The notes below the pieces were generated by a model, which saw only the letters and a program-made list of their open reading frames with translations, was not told where the DNA came from and ran no database searches. Positions 18,047 to 26,864 of a DNA stretch of 64,000 bases are shown here, in pieces. The first letter of the stretch is position 1. Each line of letters begins with the position of its first letter. The position numbers and the translations under genes were made by a program. Source of the stretch: Fidelibacterota bacterium (GTDB lineage Bacteria > Fidelibacterota > Marinisomatia > SCGC-AAA003-L08 > TS1B11); contig CP070638.1 of assembly GCA_020354025.1 (NCBI GenBank), positions 657,999 to 721,998 of the forward strand, written 5' to 3'.

Positions 18047-19105
18047 ATGCGCCGACATACCACTTTCAGATTCACCCTTACCTGTATAGCAGCCCTTGCT
18101 CTTATGGGTTGTGCCAAAGAGCAGATGGACTTTGCCGCCCTGCGAAAGATCGACGCCCATTTCCACGTCCGCCACGCCGGGCCCGAGGCTCTGGCCCAGG
18201 CCGCCGCCGATAACTTCAGGGTAGTTTCTCCCATGGTGGACCACGGCGACTCCGAGGACCTGCTCCGTCAGTGGAAATTCAGCACCCAGCAGCTGCAACA
18301 CCATCCCGAGCAGTTCGCTTATCTCACCGCCTTCCCCATCGAAGGCTGGGATGATCCCGACTGGCAGGAAAATACCCTTTCCTACCTGAAACAGGAGTTC
18401 GAGAACGGCGCCATCGGAGTGAAGGTGTGGAAGAACATCGGCATGGTGTTTCAGGACCAGCACGGAGCTTTCGTGATGATCGACGATCCGAAGTTCGATC
18501 CCATTATTGACTTCATCGAGGCAGAGGGGAAAACCCTAACCGGCCATATCGGCGAGCCCCGCGACTGCTGGCTGCCGCTGGAGGAGATGGTGGCCACCAG
18601 CAACCGCAACTACTTCAGCCGGAACCCAGAATACCACATGTACCTGCACCCCGAATATCCCGCCTACGAGGACCACATCCAGGCGGTCAGCCGCATGCTG
18701 GAGAAGCATCCCGAGCTGCGCTACGTTGGCTGCCACCTGGCGAGCATCGAATGGAGCGTGGCCGAGCTGGGGAAATTCCTGGACCGGTTTCCCAACGCAG
18801 CGGTTGACATGGCCGCCCGGATCGATGACCTGCAGAACCAGGACCGAGACGCGGTGCGGGCCTTCTTCATCGATTACCAAGACCGCCTGCTCTACGGCAC
18901 CGATGAAGGGATCGGCGAGGACGACGATGCGGCATCCACCCGACGGTGCCACGAGGTCTGGATGCAGGACTGGACCTGGCTCGCCACCGATTCTGTCATG
19001 ACCATCCCCCGCGTTGAGCATCCAGTGCCAGGGCTAGGCCTGCCGGCGAAGGTGCTGGAGAAGGTCTACCGGCTGAATGCGGAGAAGTGGTACCCGGAGA
19101 TCTAG
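18047..19105 (+). CDS. Amidohydrolase-family lipoprotein
   Basis: This 352-residue protein begins at ATG 18047 with AAAGGA upstream; a longer frame from 17993 would place 18 polar residues before the signal. The signal ends LALMGCAKE, so it is a lipoprotein. The mature part fits the amidohydrolase 2 (metal-dependent hydrolase) barrel: DAHFHV near the N-terminus supplies the HxH metal ligands, TGHIGEP and VGCHLAS supply further histidines, and YGTDEGIG supplies the late aspartate. It therefore probably acts in the periplasm or at the outer membrane on a small ester, lactone or decarboxylation substrate, which cannot be named. Confidence 0.83.
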   Translation: MRRHTTFRFTLTCIAALALMGCAKEQMDFAALRKIDAHFHVRHAGPEALAQAAADNFRVVSPMVDHGDSEDLLRQWKFSTQQLQHHPEQFAYLTAFPIEGWDDPDWQENTLSYLKQEFENGAIGVKVWKNIGMVFQDQHGAFVMIDDPKFDPIIDFIEAEGKTLTGHIGEPRDCWLPLEEMVATSNRNYFSRNPEYHMYLHPEYPAYEDHIQAVSRMLEKHPELRYVGCHLASIEWSVAELGKFLDRFPNAAVDMAARIDDLQNQDRDAVRAFFIDYQDRLLYGTDEGIGEDDDAASTRRCHEVWMQDWTWLATDSVMTIPRVEHPVPGLGLPAKVLEKVYRLNAEKWYPEI

Positions 19106-19202
19106 AGCACCGGTGCGGAAAGCCTTAAGCCTCGTTGGGGCAGGTTGGGGCACCTTTAAAAACGGGGGAGCCGGGGCCAGAGCAAAATTCCGCAAAATCC
19201 CA

Positions 19203-19350
19203 CCAAAATTCTGCATTCTGGAGTTTTTTCCCGACGGGGCCCGTCTACGTTCATGATAAAATTCCACACTCTGAAGGTTTTTCCCGACGGGGCCCGTCTA
19301 CGTTCATGATAAAATTCCACACTCTGGAGCATTTTCACGACGGGGGCCGG
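19203..19350. repeat. 53-bp tandem repeat, about 2.5 copies
   Basis: Units begin at 19230, 19283 and 19336 (CCCGACGG, CCCGACGG, then a degenerate CACGACGG), exactly 53 bases apart, with a partial copy upstream from about 19203. The first two units differ at only a few positions. Each full unit contains GACGGGGCCCGTC, an inverted repeat around a single central G, preceded by a T-run, and then TTCATGATAAAATTCCACAC. Confidence 0.85.
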
Positions 19351-19528
19351 GAAAAAATGAAAAATGCAAGGTGCAAGTTGCGAAGGGCAAAAGGCGGCAA
19401 AGGCCATGAGCGGTGCTCATGGAACGATATGGCGACAGCGTCTGCATAACGCCCGAATATACGCAGGGAAGGGCGGCTTGTCGTTCGCCTGGTGCGCGAG
19501 GTGCGCCTGATGCGCGAAAAAAATCCCG

Positions 19529-19597
19529 CCAAGAGCAGGACAAAAAGCGCCGCAGTATGCTAAAAGAATGAAGATGGTTCTGCTGAGGCAGGAATAG
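19529..19597 (+). pseudogene. Orphan 3' tail of a sorting-domain gene
   Basis: Read in the frame ending at TAG 19595-19597, the DNA encodes KAPQYAKRMKMVLLRQE then stop. This aligns with the last residues of the sorting domain of the next gene (APEYSKSIKMLLLK). No open frame, start codon or ribosome site precedes it, so it looks like the remnant of a deleted secreted-protein gene. Confidence 0.6.
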
Positions 19598-19665
19598 AAC
19601 TCTACTCACTTGCCTATCCATATACAATGAGCGGTAATATCAGCCGTATCAAACAAAGGGTAACT

Positions 19666-21987
19666 ATGCATATTCCTACCAGAAGATTCGCCAACCACCT
19701 AGGGCAGTATATTATTCCCCTGGCAATCCTGACAGCGTTAACTCCGAAACCGGCAGCTGCTCAGGACTCGCTCGCATTGGTGGCGTTTTATGACAGTACT
19801 AATGGGACCGAGTGGATGACCGATACCAACTGGCTCTCCGGGAACGCCCTCTCGACGTGGCAGGGCGTTACGGTGACCGAGGGCCGGGTCACCGAACTGG
19901 ACCTCGAGGGTAACCTTCTGTCCGGATCGCTGCCCTCGAACATCGGGAATCTGTCGCACTTGCGGGTGCTGCGGTTAGCCGATAACCAGATCAGCGGCTA
20001 CCTCCCCCCGGAATTGGGTTACCTCGACAGTATCAGAAATATCGACCTGGCATTCAACCGATTCTCCGGCCCGATCCCATCCGAACTGGGGGATCCGGGT
20101 AAAATCGACACTCTGCGACTGGACGCGAACCAGTTGACCGGGGATATCCCTCCCGAAGTAGGCAATCTAATTACGTTGAAAGAGTTGAGCTTAAGCAATA
20201 ACCTGTTGACCGGGGGTATCCCTCCCGACCTAGGAAATCTGGTAAACCTGGCCAGGCTGTATCTAGGAGCTAACCGGTTGACCGGTACAATTCCAACATC
20301 GCTGGGCGATCTCCCAGATTTGATATACCTAAATCTGAGCAATAGCCAATTGACCGGTGGCATCCCTCCTGAACTGAGCAATCTCATCACATTGAAAGAG
20401 TTGAGCCTTAGCGGCAACCAGTTGACGGGAGGCATCCCCTCATCACTGGGCAGCCTCCCGGAATTGACTCTCCTGATCCTAGGAAGTAACCAGTTGACCG
20501 GGGGTATCCCACCCGAGCTGGGAAACTGTGTAAAACTGACCGAGCTGTCTTTAGGAGCTAACCAGTTAACCGGAGCAATTCCCACGTCGTTGGGCAGTCT
20601 AGCGGAATTGACCTACCTAAACCTGGGCAGTAACCAATTAACCGGTAGTATCCCACCCGAGCTGGGTAATCTCGTAAAACTGACCAGGCTGCATCTAGGA
20701 AGTAATCAGTTGACGGGAGCCATTCCCATGTCGTTGGGTAGTCTGCCAGAATTGACTTCCCTGAATCTAGGAGTCAATCAGCTGACCGGAGCTATCCCCC
20801 CGGCACTGGGTGGTCTCCCAGAATTGACTCTACTGTTTCTGGCAAGCAACCAGTTGACCGGGAGTATCCCTCAAGAGCTGGGTAATCTCGCAAAGCTATC
20901 CGGGCTGTATCTAGGCGCCAACCAGTTGACGGACACAATACCTTCCGCGCTGGGTAATTTGCCGGCTCTCCTGACTCTGTCTTTACCCAACAACATGCTT
21001 TCCGGGAACATCCCCCCGGCCTTAGGCGATATGCCTGTACTCGCCCATCTGGACCTGAGCTCCAATCAACTGACCGGGACTATCCCAGCTACGCTGGGAA
21101 ACGTGACAACTTTGGAAACCATGCTACTAAATGACAATCAACTGGCCGATCCTCTGCCCGCCAGCCTAACTAACCTCGAACTACTATACAAGCTGGACCT
21201 AGCGTCTAATTTGTTGGCCGGGGCTGTACCGGAATTCCTGCGAGACATGCCGGCACTCAACTACCTTTACCTAGATCACAATGCCTTCACCGATCTCCCG
21301 GACCTCTCGCCCGCATATATTGACTTCGCCTTCAGCATAACGAACAACAAGCTCACATTCGAAGACATCGAGCCCAACCTGGATGTCTGTCCAAGCCATG
21401 CCTTCCACTACTCTCCCCAGGACTCCATCGGCGTCGAACAGGACACCACCGTAGCTGTAGGATCAGGTATTGCATTGTCGGTAAGTGTGGGGGGAACAGC
21501 GAATACCTATCAATGGACCCTGAATGACACCGACATTTATGGTGCGACCGATAGCAGCTATACGATTCCCTCTGTAGAACTCGCTGACAGCGGGGCTTAC
21601 ATCTGCAAGATCATGAACACACTCGCTACCGGGCTCACACTATACAGCCGACCAGTGAATGTGACTGTAGAGGGCGAACTGGCGGTTAACAATGCTAACG
21701 AAGGGCCTTCAACCTATGTTTTGCACCAGGCCTACCCCAATCCCTTCAATCCCATCTCAACGATCGGGTATGAGCTGCCGATGGGTAGTGAGGTATCGCT
21801 GATTGTCTATGACATCCTGGGGCGGGAGGTGGCCCGGCTGGTAGACAGCCACATGGAGCCGGGTTATCATCAGGTTCAATGGAATGGCCGAGATAAAAGT
21901 GGCAGAGCAATCCCCGCCGGCAGCTACATTGCCCGGTTGGTTGCGCCGGAGTACAGCAAATCCATCAAGATGCTATTATTGAAGTAA
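19666..21987 (+). CDS. Secreted leucine-rich-repeat protein with Ig-like and type IX-like sorting domains
   Basis: This 773-residue protein starts at ATG 19666, preceded by AAAGGG; an ATG at 19627 has no ribosome site. A signal peptide ends near KPAAAQ. Residues from DNA position 19888 onward form 20 leucine-rich repeats of exactly 24 residues with the LTGxIPxxLGNL style better known from plant receptor kinases. An Ig-like domain follows (SYTIPSVELADSGAYICK near 21555-21615), then a C-terminal sorting domain with AYPNPFNP, YDILGREVARL and a final SIKMLLLK. Such domains direct secretion through the outer membrane by the type IX system in FCB bacteria. A binding or adhesive role is inferred. 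No catalytic motif was seen. Confidence 0.9.
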   Translation: MHIPTRRFANHLGQYIIPLAILTALTPKPAAAQDSLALVAFYDSTNGTEWMTDTNWLSGNALSTWQGVTVTEGRVTELDLEGNLLSGSLPSNIGNLSHLRVLRLADNQISGYLPPELGYLDSIRNIDLAFNRFSGPIPSELGDPGKIDTLRLDANQLTGDIPPEVGNLITLKELSLSNNLLTGGIPPDLGNLVNLARLYLGANRLTGTIPTSLGDLPDLIYLNLSNSQLTGGIPPELSNLITLKELSLSGNQLTGGIPSSLGSLPELTLLILGSNQLTGGIPPELGNCVKLTELSLGANQLTGAIPTSLGSLAELTYLNLGSNQLTGSIPPELGNLVKLTRLHLGSNQLTGAIPMSLGSLPELTSLNLGVNQLTGAIPPALGGLPELTLLFLASNQLTGSIPQELGNLAKLSGLYLGANQLTDTIPSALGNLPALLTLSLPNNMLSGNIPPALGDMPVLAHLDLSSNQLTGTIPATLGNVTTLETMLLNDNQLADPLPASLTNLELLYKLDLASNLLAGAVPEFLRDMPALNYLYLDHNAFTDLPDLSPAYIDFAFSITNNKLTFEDIEPNLDVCPSHAFHYSPQDSIGVEQDTTVAVGSGIALSVSVGGTANTYQWTLNDTDIYGATDSSYTIPSVELADSGAYICKIMNTLATGLTLYSRPVNVTVEGELAVNNANEGPSTYVLHQAYPNPFNPISTIGYELPMGSEVSLIVYDILGREVARLVDSHMEPGYHQVQWNGRDKSGRAIPAGSYIARLVAPEYSKSIKMLLLK
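19888..21315 (+). repeat. Twenty in-frame 72-bp leucine-rich repeats
   Basis: Repeat 1 begins at GTC 19888 and repeat 20 at CTC 21256, a distance of 1368 bases, which is exactly 19 units of 72 bases. No insertion or deletion interrupts the array. Several central units (about repeats 8-14) are very similar at DNA level, suggesting growth by unequal recombination. Confidence 0.9.
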
Positions 21988-22038
21988 GCGTCAGAATAGT
22001 CCCGCCGCTGGCGGGGGTGCTGCTGCAGTAGGGAAGCG
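21949..22038 (+). repeat. 90-bp repeat, copy 1 (gene end plus downstream hairpin)
   Basis: This copy covers the last 39 coding bases of the leucine-rich-repeat gene with its stop and 51 bases of downstream DNA, including the palindrome CCCGCCGCTGGCGGG (22001-22015). It matches 26701-26790 with one visible difference (GCTGCAG against GCTGAAG). Inside the unit a second decayed tail, GTGCTGCTGCAGTAG, follows the hairpin. Confidence 0.92.
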
Positions 22039-22263
22039 TGGCCCGATTCGATTTGTTATTCTTCCATAGATTACTTACTTTGCACCGGCAGTCTTCCTTC
22101 GAAGACTCCAGAGTAAATTGATAGACAACGATGCCACGAAGGAACTGATCAAAGTCCCGCCTATATAATCAAGCTTCGCATTTGTGATTATGTCGATTTT
22201 GGGGAGTGCCTAGGGGTATTAACTAAGATCTAAAAGACCTGCTGCAGGCAGGGGGATCAAACC

Positions 22264-25263
22264 ATGAGCGGTAGAACCTGGCTGGCCGTCAGCATTATTC
22301 TACTTGTCACAATCTCAAGAGCCACCATTATCAACGTGCCGTCCGACCAATCCACTATTCAGGCAGGGATCGATGCCACCAGCAACGGCGATACCGTCCT
22401 GGTACAACCGGGCACTTATGTTGAAAACATCAACTACAATGGAAAAAACATTGTGGTAGGGTCACTGTTTCTCATTACGGGAGATACATCCTACATCTCG
22501 CAGACGGTGATCGATGGGAATCGGGACACCAGTGTCGTGATGTTTCTGAATGGTGAAGATTCTACAGCGGTGTTAACCGGGTTTATGATTACCAACGGCT
22601 CATCTTCTTATGGTGGAGGACTTTTCTCAGATAGCACTTCTAGCCCGAGTCTAATTAATATAACTGTCAGTGGGAATATGGCGACGTATGATGGTGGCGG
22701 GATTTACTGCCGATATTCCAATCTTAGTTTAGAGAACATAACGGTGTATGGAAATACAGCTATTAGCAGGGGCGGAGGGACTTTTATCGGGAATGGTTCA
22801 AATCCAAGTTTAAAGAACGTTACAATAAGCGGCAATACCGCTGGCAGCTATGGTGGTGGGATTGTCATCAGGAGTGGTTCAAACCCGATTCTGGAGAACG
22901 TGACCATTTGCGGGAATACTGCTGATAGCTATGGTGGTGGGATTGTAATTAGAACTGATGCTAACCCGATTCTGAAGAATGTGACCATTAGCGGGAATAC
23001 TACTGATAGCTATGGTGGTGGGATTGTTATCAGGAGTGGTTCAAGCCCGATTCTGGAGAACGTGACCATTAGTAGTAATAAAGCAACAACGGGCGGCGGT
23101 GTTCGTGTTAGGAGTTATTCTAATCCAACTTTTAAGAACGTACTCATCACCGGGAATACGGCTACTCTGGATACTGTATGGTATTATGGTGGTGAGGGCG
23201 GCGGGATTTATGTCGACGGAGACTCCAGCCCAATCTTTATTAATTCAACCATATGCGGGAATTCTGCTGATAGCAGCGGCGGTGGGATTTTCATTCGTAA
23301 TAATTCCCACCCGATTCTGGTGAATACGATTCTCTGGGATGACTTGCCCCAAGAGATTTACATCCCTCAAGAAGATGTATATCCTGATACTATAACAATC
23401 ACCTATTCAAATGTACAGGGCGGGGAAGCAGGAATAGTAGCTGCGGGCGACTCTGACCTCGTTGCGTGGTTGGAGGGCAACATTAATTCTGACCCTCTTT
23501 TTGCCGATACTGCCAAAGGGGACTATCACCTCTCTAAAAATTCTCCCTGCATTGGGACTGGAGTTGAATTGATTCAAATCGATGGTAGTTGGTACTACTC
23601 ACCAGATACCGACATCGATGGCAACGCCCGCTCCATGCCCGTCGGTACCAAACCCGATATGGGGGCCTATGAGAACCAGACCATAACCCCCATCGCCGGC
23701 CTCGTCGCCTACTACCCCTTCAACGGTAACGCCAACGATGAGAGTGGGAAAGGGAATGACGGCACGGTTAACGGGGCTATACTTACAGCGGACCGGTTTG
23801 GGAAGGCCAACAGTGCCTACAGTTTTGATGGGGTGGATGATTATATAGAAACTTCTGAATTTCAAATGACAACGAATAGCTTCAGCGTATCATACTGGGT
23901 TTACGATGATGAATATGATGCTGGCTTTCATGGAGGCCATTTATACTGTTATGTAACCTCCAGTTCCTATGATAGATTCTGGTTCATTGATTATTCAGAC
24001 GGTAGTGGGATCGGATACAAAGTCGGGGATTCTGATGCAGATGAGATAGTACTTTACCAGCCCACAGTACCATCTCCAGGCTGGCATCATGTGCTGGGAA
24101 CGTTCGACAATGATCAGCATGAATCAAGGTTGTTTATCGATGGCGAGTTAAGTATATCAGGGATAAATGCCAGTCTAGTGATAACTAGCATGACACGAAA
24201 GCTAGTTGTCGGTACTGCAGACACAGGTTATGGCTACTGGTTCCGTGGGAAAATCGACGACATCCGCATCTTCAACCTCGCCCTGAGCGAGGCCGAGATC
24301 CAGGCGCTGTACCACGAGGGCAGCGGGGATGCCGGCAACACCATCAGTCACTGGACCTTCGATGAAATGGCAGGAGATACTCTATATGATGTCAGCAGCA
24401 ATGGACACCACGGTGTAATTACGAAAGCATCATGGGCGGAGGGCTACTCGGGCGGTGCCCTGCAGTTCGGGGATTCTGCTTATGTGACGGTCCCTTATGC
24501 GGTCGATACCAGACCGGTCGAGGCCATCACGCTGGAGGCGATAGTGCTTTTTGAAACCTTCGATCCTATGCAAGCCATCGTGTCCACAAGCGAGTACGGT
24601 GGCTATGGATTATGGATTTATAATTCCATACCCGATATTTATATTCAGATAGACTCCGTATACTACAGCGCTGCATATTCAGGAGGGCTGGTTACCGACA
24701 GATGGTACCACATCGCTGGTGTTTTTGACGGATCGGCCGTGAAGTATTACATCAACAGGGCGCTGAAGGATTCGGTCCCTGCGTCAGGGAACATCACGTA
24801 CCAATATGAGAACGCCCTGCAGATTGGGGCTGAAGCCGGTAAGGAAGACCTTCCTGAACTGAGAACTTCCTTCCATGGTCGCATAGACGCAATTCGTATT
24901 TCGGGCAGAGCTCTCAGTCCGGGTGAATTCCTGGCCTTTGATGCGATTTCCGTAGCCGTCAGCCCAGTTCAATCCGACGTTCCCGAAGGCTTCAGCCTGC
25001 ACCCCGCTTACCCCAATCCCTTCAACCCGGTGTCCACAATCAGGTATGACTTGCCACAAAAAAGTGAGGTCGCGCTGACGGTCTATGACATCCTGGGCAG
25101 GGAGGTCGTGAGGCTGGTGGAAGGCTACATAGAGCCGGGGTATCACCAAGTGAAGTGGGATGGCCGAGATAAGGGTGGCCGAGAAGTCCCCTCCGGCATA
25201 TACATCGCCCGGTTGGCCGCGCAGGAGTATAGTACGTCGATTAAGATGCTGCTAATGAGGTAG
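22264..25263 (+). CDS. Secreted beta-helix/double-LamG protein with type IX-like sorting domain
   Basis: This 999-residue protein has a signal peptide (cleavage near ISRA), then a right-handed parallel beta-helix of the polymorphic-membrane-protein type, seen as repeating NVTISGNTA and YGGGI motifs (residues about 30-400). Two concanavalin-like LamG modules follow, beginning at LVAYYPFNGNANDESGKGND (about residue 480) and ISHWTFDEMAGDTLYDVSS (about 695). The end is a sorting domain with AYPNPFNP, YDILGREVVRL and SIKMLLMR. GGGGGAT precedes the ATG. Beta-helix plus LamG layouts suggest carbohydrate or surface binding; no lyase or hydrolase residues could be assigned. It is a neighbour and probable secretion co-substrate of the LRR protein. 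Confidence 0.9.
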   Translation: MSGRTWLAVSIILLVTISRATIINVPSDQSTIQAGIDATSNGDTVLVQPGTYVENINYNGKNIVVGSLFLITGDTSYISQTVIDGNRDTSVVMFLNGEDSTAVLTGFMITNGSSSYGGGLFSDSTSSPSLINITVSGNMATYDGGGIYCRYSNLSLENITVYGNTAISRGGGTFIGNGSNPSLKNVTISGNTAGSYGGGIVIRSGSNPILENVTICGNTADSYGGGIVIRTDANPILKNVTISGNTTDSYGGGIVIRSGSSPILENVTISSNKATTGGGVRVRSYSNPTFKNVLITGNTATLDTVWYYGGEGGGIYVDGDSSPIFINSTICGNSADSSGGGIFIRNNSHPILVNTILWDDLPQEIYIPQEDVYPDTITITYSNVQGGEAGIVAAGDSDLVAWLEGNINSDPLFADTAKGDYHLSKNSPCIGTGVELIQIDGSWYYSPDTDIDGNARSMPVGTKPDMGAYENQTITPIAGLVAYYPFNGNANDESGKGNDGTVNGAILTADRFGKANSAYSFDGVDDYIETSEFQMTTNSFSVSYWVYDDEYDAGFHGGHLYCYVTSSSYDRFWFIDYSDGSGIGYKVGDSDADEIVLYQPTVPSPGWHHVLGTFDNDQHESRLFIDGELSISGINASLVITSMTRKLVVGTADTGYGYWFRGKIDDIRIFNLALSEAEIQALYHEGSGDAGNTISHWTFDEMAGDTLYDVSSNGHHGVITKASWAEGYSGGALQFGDSAYVTVPYAVDTRPVEAITLEAIVLFETFDPMQAIVSTSEYGGYGLWIYNSIPDIYIQIDSVYYSAAYSGGLVTDRWYHIAGVFDGSAVKYYINRALKDSVPASGNITYQYENALQIGAEAGKEDLPELRTSFHGRIDAIRISGRALSPGEFLAFDAISVAVSPVQSDVPEGFSLHPAYPNPFNPVSTIRYDLPQKSEVALTVYDILGREVVRLVEGYIEPGYHQVKWDGRDKGGREVPSGIYIARLAAQEYSTSIKMLLMR
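22810..23095 (+). repeat. 81-bp (27-residue) tandem repeats in the beta-helix
   Basis: AGCTATGGTGGTGGGATT recurs at 22846, 22927 and 23008, exactly 81 bases apart. The three units are nearly identical at DNA level, including AACCCGATTCTG and AACGTGACCATT segments, pointing to recent in-frame amplification within the beta-helix. Confidence 0.88.
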
Positions 25264-25426
25264 GGGTTGCCAACCAGGCAAAGGACACTTCATATGAGGC
25301 GTGAACTATACTTTTAAGAGGTATAATGTGTCTATTAGTTTTGCTGTAAGTAGCTAACATTACCATGATGACAAACAGGGGATTCATGATCATGCACGCT
25401 CTCTCACGTCAGAGAAAAGGAACGTC

Positions 25427-26608
25427 ATGAAGCATCGCATTCCCGCAATGTCACTATCGCTTGTCATCCTATCAGGTGGTTGCTCGAACCACCAGGATAT
25501 GGCCCGGCAAGAGGCCGAGGCTCTATTCCTACAGGGCCTCGAAGCTCGCTTCTACACACAACCAATGGCTGAGGGAAGCCAAAATAAATTCCTGGTGCCC
25601 ACTGCTATTTTAGAGCAAGCCATCGCAGCCGATTCGACCTTCGCCCCGGCTTATGCCTATTTGGTCATACCGCTTTATTTTGCGGTTGGGTATAAGGGAT
25701 TATCAAATGAAGGGAGGCGAAATCTCGCAATATCAATGATGGAGAAAGCGTTGGAGCTGGATCCGGACCTTGCCGCGGCTCATGTTGCTAAGGCTACGAT
25801 GCAGTACTTGTATGAAGAGGACTGGGAAGGGGCGGAGGAAACATTTCAGCACGCACTTTCCCTGGATTCCAACGACACCGAAGCGCATCGGGAGTATGCT
25901 TTCTTGCTGCTTAGATCAGGACGGTTTGACGAAGGGCTGGTAGAAGCGGAGAAGGCCTATGAGCTGGACCCCCTTTCGCTTGAGGTTTACACAACACTAG
26001 GGGAAGCCTATCTCTATGCCGGCCGGTTTGATGAAGCTGCCGATATGTACCTCAGAATCATTGAGGTAACGCCATTAAGGGTCAATGGCAGTTATACCAG
26101 GCTAGCGTTTATCCACCTGATGAACAGGGACGATGAAACTGCCCTGGAAGTGGCCCAGGAAGGAGTGAAAATTGCACCTGATGATGCGGTAATCAACATG
26201 TATCTCGGTTGGGCTGCTACTAGGAACGGACTACTTGAGGAAGCTCTGACCGCGTATGAGAAAGCTTATGAACTACGCGGCAACAAGGCCGACATAGCAA
26301 ACCTTGGAATCATCAACGCCCTGCTGGGACTGCGAGTATCAGCGTTGGAAGCAATTACCAAGCTTGAACAGGTGCTTGATGAAGGAGATTATAAAACCGT
26401 CTGGAATATTGCACGCATCTATCTTGCCCTGGGTGAAAACGACATGGCGCTGGACTGGCTCGAACACTCCTGCAATATACGCATCGATCAGAACCAGCCG
26501 GGCATTAAAGTATGGGCTTGGCAGCTGACCGTAGACGCAGATTACGACCCGCTACGCTCGAAGCCACGTTTCCAGGAAATCATCGGGAGAACGGGGTACG
26601 AGATATAG
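25427..26608 (+). CDS. TPR-repeat lipoprotein
   Basis: This 393-residue protein starts at ATG 25427 with AAAAGGAA upstream. The signal ends LSGGCSN, a lipobox. At least six tetratricopeptide repeats follow, such as MEKALELDPDLAAAHVAKA, FQHALSLDSNDTEAHREYAF and AEKAYELDPLSLEVYTTLGE. The C-terminal block ending DPLRSKPRFQEIIGRTGY is a frequent ending of TPR regions in adenylate cyclase and serine/threonine kinase-associated proteins. The role is unknown; it probably scaffolds protein contacts in the envelope. It is separated from the beta-helix gene by about 160 bases and followed by a 90-bp repeat copy. Confidence 0.85.
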   Translation: MKHRIPAMSLSLVILSGGCSNHQDMARQEAEALFLQGLEARFYTQPMAEGSQNKFLVPTAILEQAIAADSTFAPAYAYLVIPLYFAVGYKGLSNEGRRNLAISMMEKALELDPDLAAAHVAKATMQYLYEEDWEGAEETFQHALSLDSNDTEAHREYAFLLLRSGRFDEGLVEAEKAYELDPLSLEVYTTLGEAYLYAGRFDEAADMYLRIIEVTPLRVNGSYTRLAFIHLMNRDDETALEVAQEGVKIAPDDAVINMYLGWAATRNGLLEEALTAYEKAYELRGNKADIANLGIINALLGLRVSALEAITKLEQVLDEGDYKTVWNIARIYLALGENDMALDWLEHSCNIRIDQNQPGIKVWAWQLTVDADYDPLRSKPRFQEIIGRTGYEI

Positions 26609-26679
26609 AGGATTAAGGCGGAATGGGGCATATGACCTACCCTTATTCTTTAGATCAGTGGCTAAGTTTAGATTTTAAT

Positions 26680-26739
26680 TTGAACCAATTAGCAGCACCA
26701 GAGTACAGCAAATCCATCAAGATGCTATTATTGAAGTAA
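26680..26739 (+). pseudogene. Orphan 3' tail of a sorting-domain gene
   Basis: The frame ending at TAA 26737-26739 encodes LNQLAAPEYSKSIKMLLLK, the same end as the leucine-rich-repeat protein. It lies between two lipoprotein genes with no open frame before it. Bases from 26701 onward are part of the 90-bp repeat, whereas 26680-26700 are similar only at protein level, so the homologous stretch extends past the near-identical core. Confidence 0.75.
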
Positions 26740-26790
26740 GCGTCAGAATAGTCCCGCCGCTGGCGGGGGTGCTGCTGAAGTAGGGAAGCG
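26701..26790 (+). repeat. 90-bp repeat, copy 2 (intergenic)
   Basis: This stretch repeats 21949-22038 with one visible mismatch, including the coding tail, stop codon, spacer, palindrome (26753-26767) and a second tail GTGCTGCTGAAGTAG. It lies in the intergenic region upstream of the DUF6599-like gene, outside any reading frame. Confidence 0.92.
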
Positions 26791-26864
26791 AAGGACCTCG
26801 TGCAGTTATAAACCAACTGGTCCGTAATCCTTTGGGGACGTACATTATCAATAAGGAAACCCGT

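Larger units (their letters stand above)
19106..19665. other. Repeat-bearing gene-free stretch
   Basis: This 560-base gap has no convincing gene on either strand; frames of 60-107 codons here are low-complexity or antisense. It holds a 53-bp tandem repeat (about 19203-19350), GC-rich palindromes inside the repeat, imperfect tgcgcgaggtgcgcc-type short repeats near 19490-19515, and the decayed tail of a sorting-domain gene at 19529-19597. It separates the housekeeping side from the accessory region. Confidence 0.6.

Noticed and set aside
19304-19627. Minus-strand frame of 107 codons over the 53-bp repeat
   Set aside because: It reads through repeated and low-complexity DNA and has no credible start or domain.
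19888-21315. Regular repeats considered as CRISPR-like
   Set aside because: Repeats are coding, in frame, contiguous, 72 bp and without spacers; they encode leucine-rich repeats.
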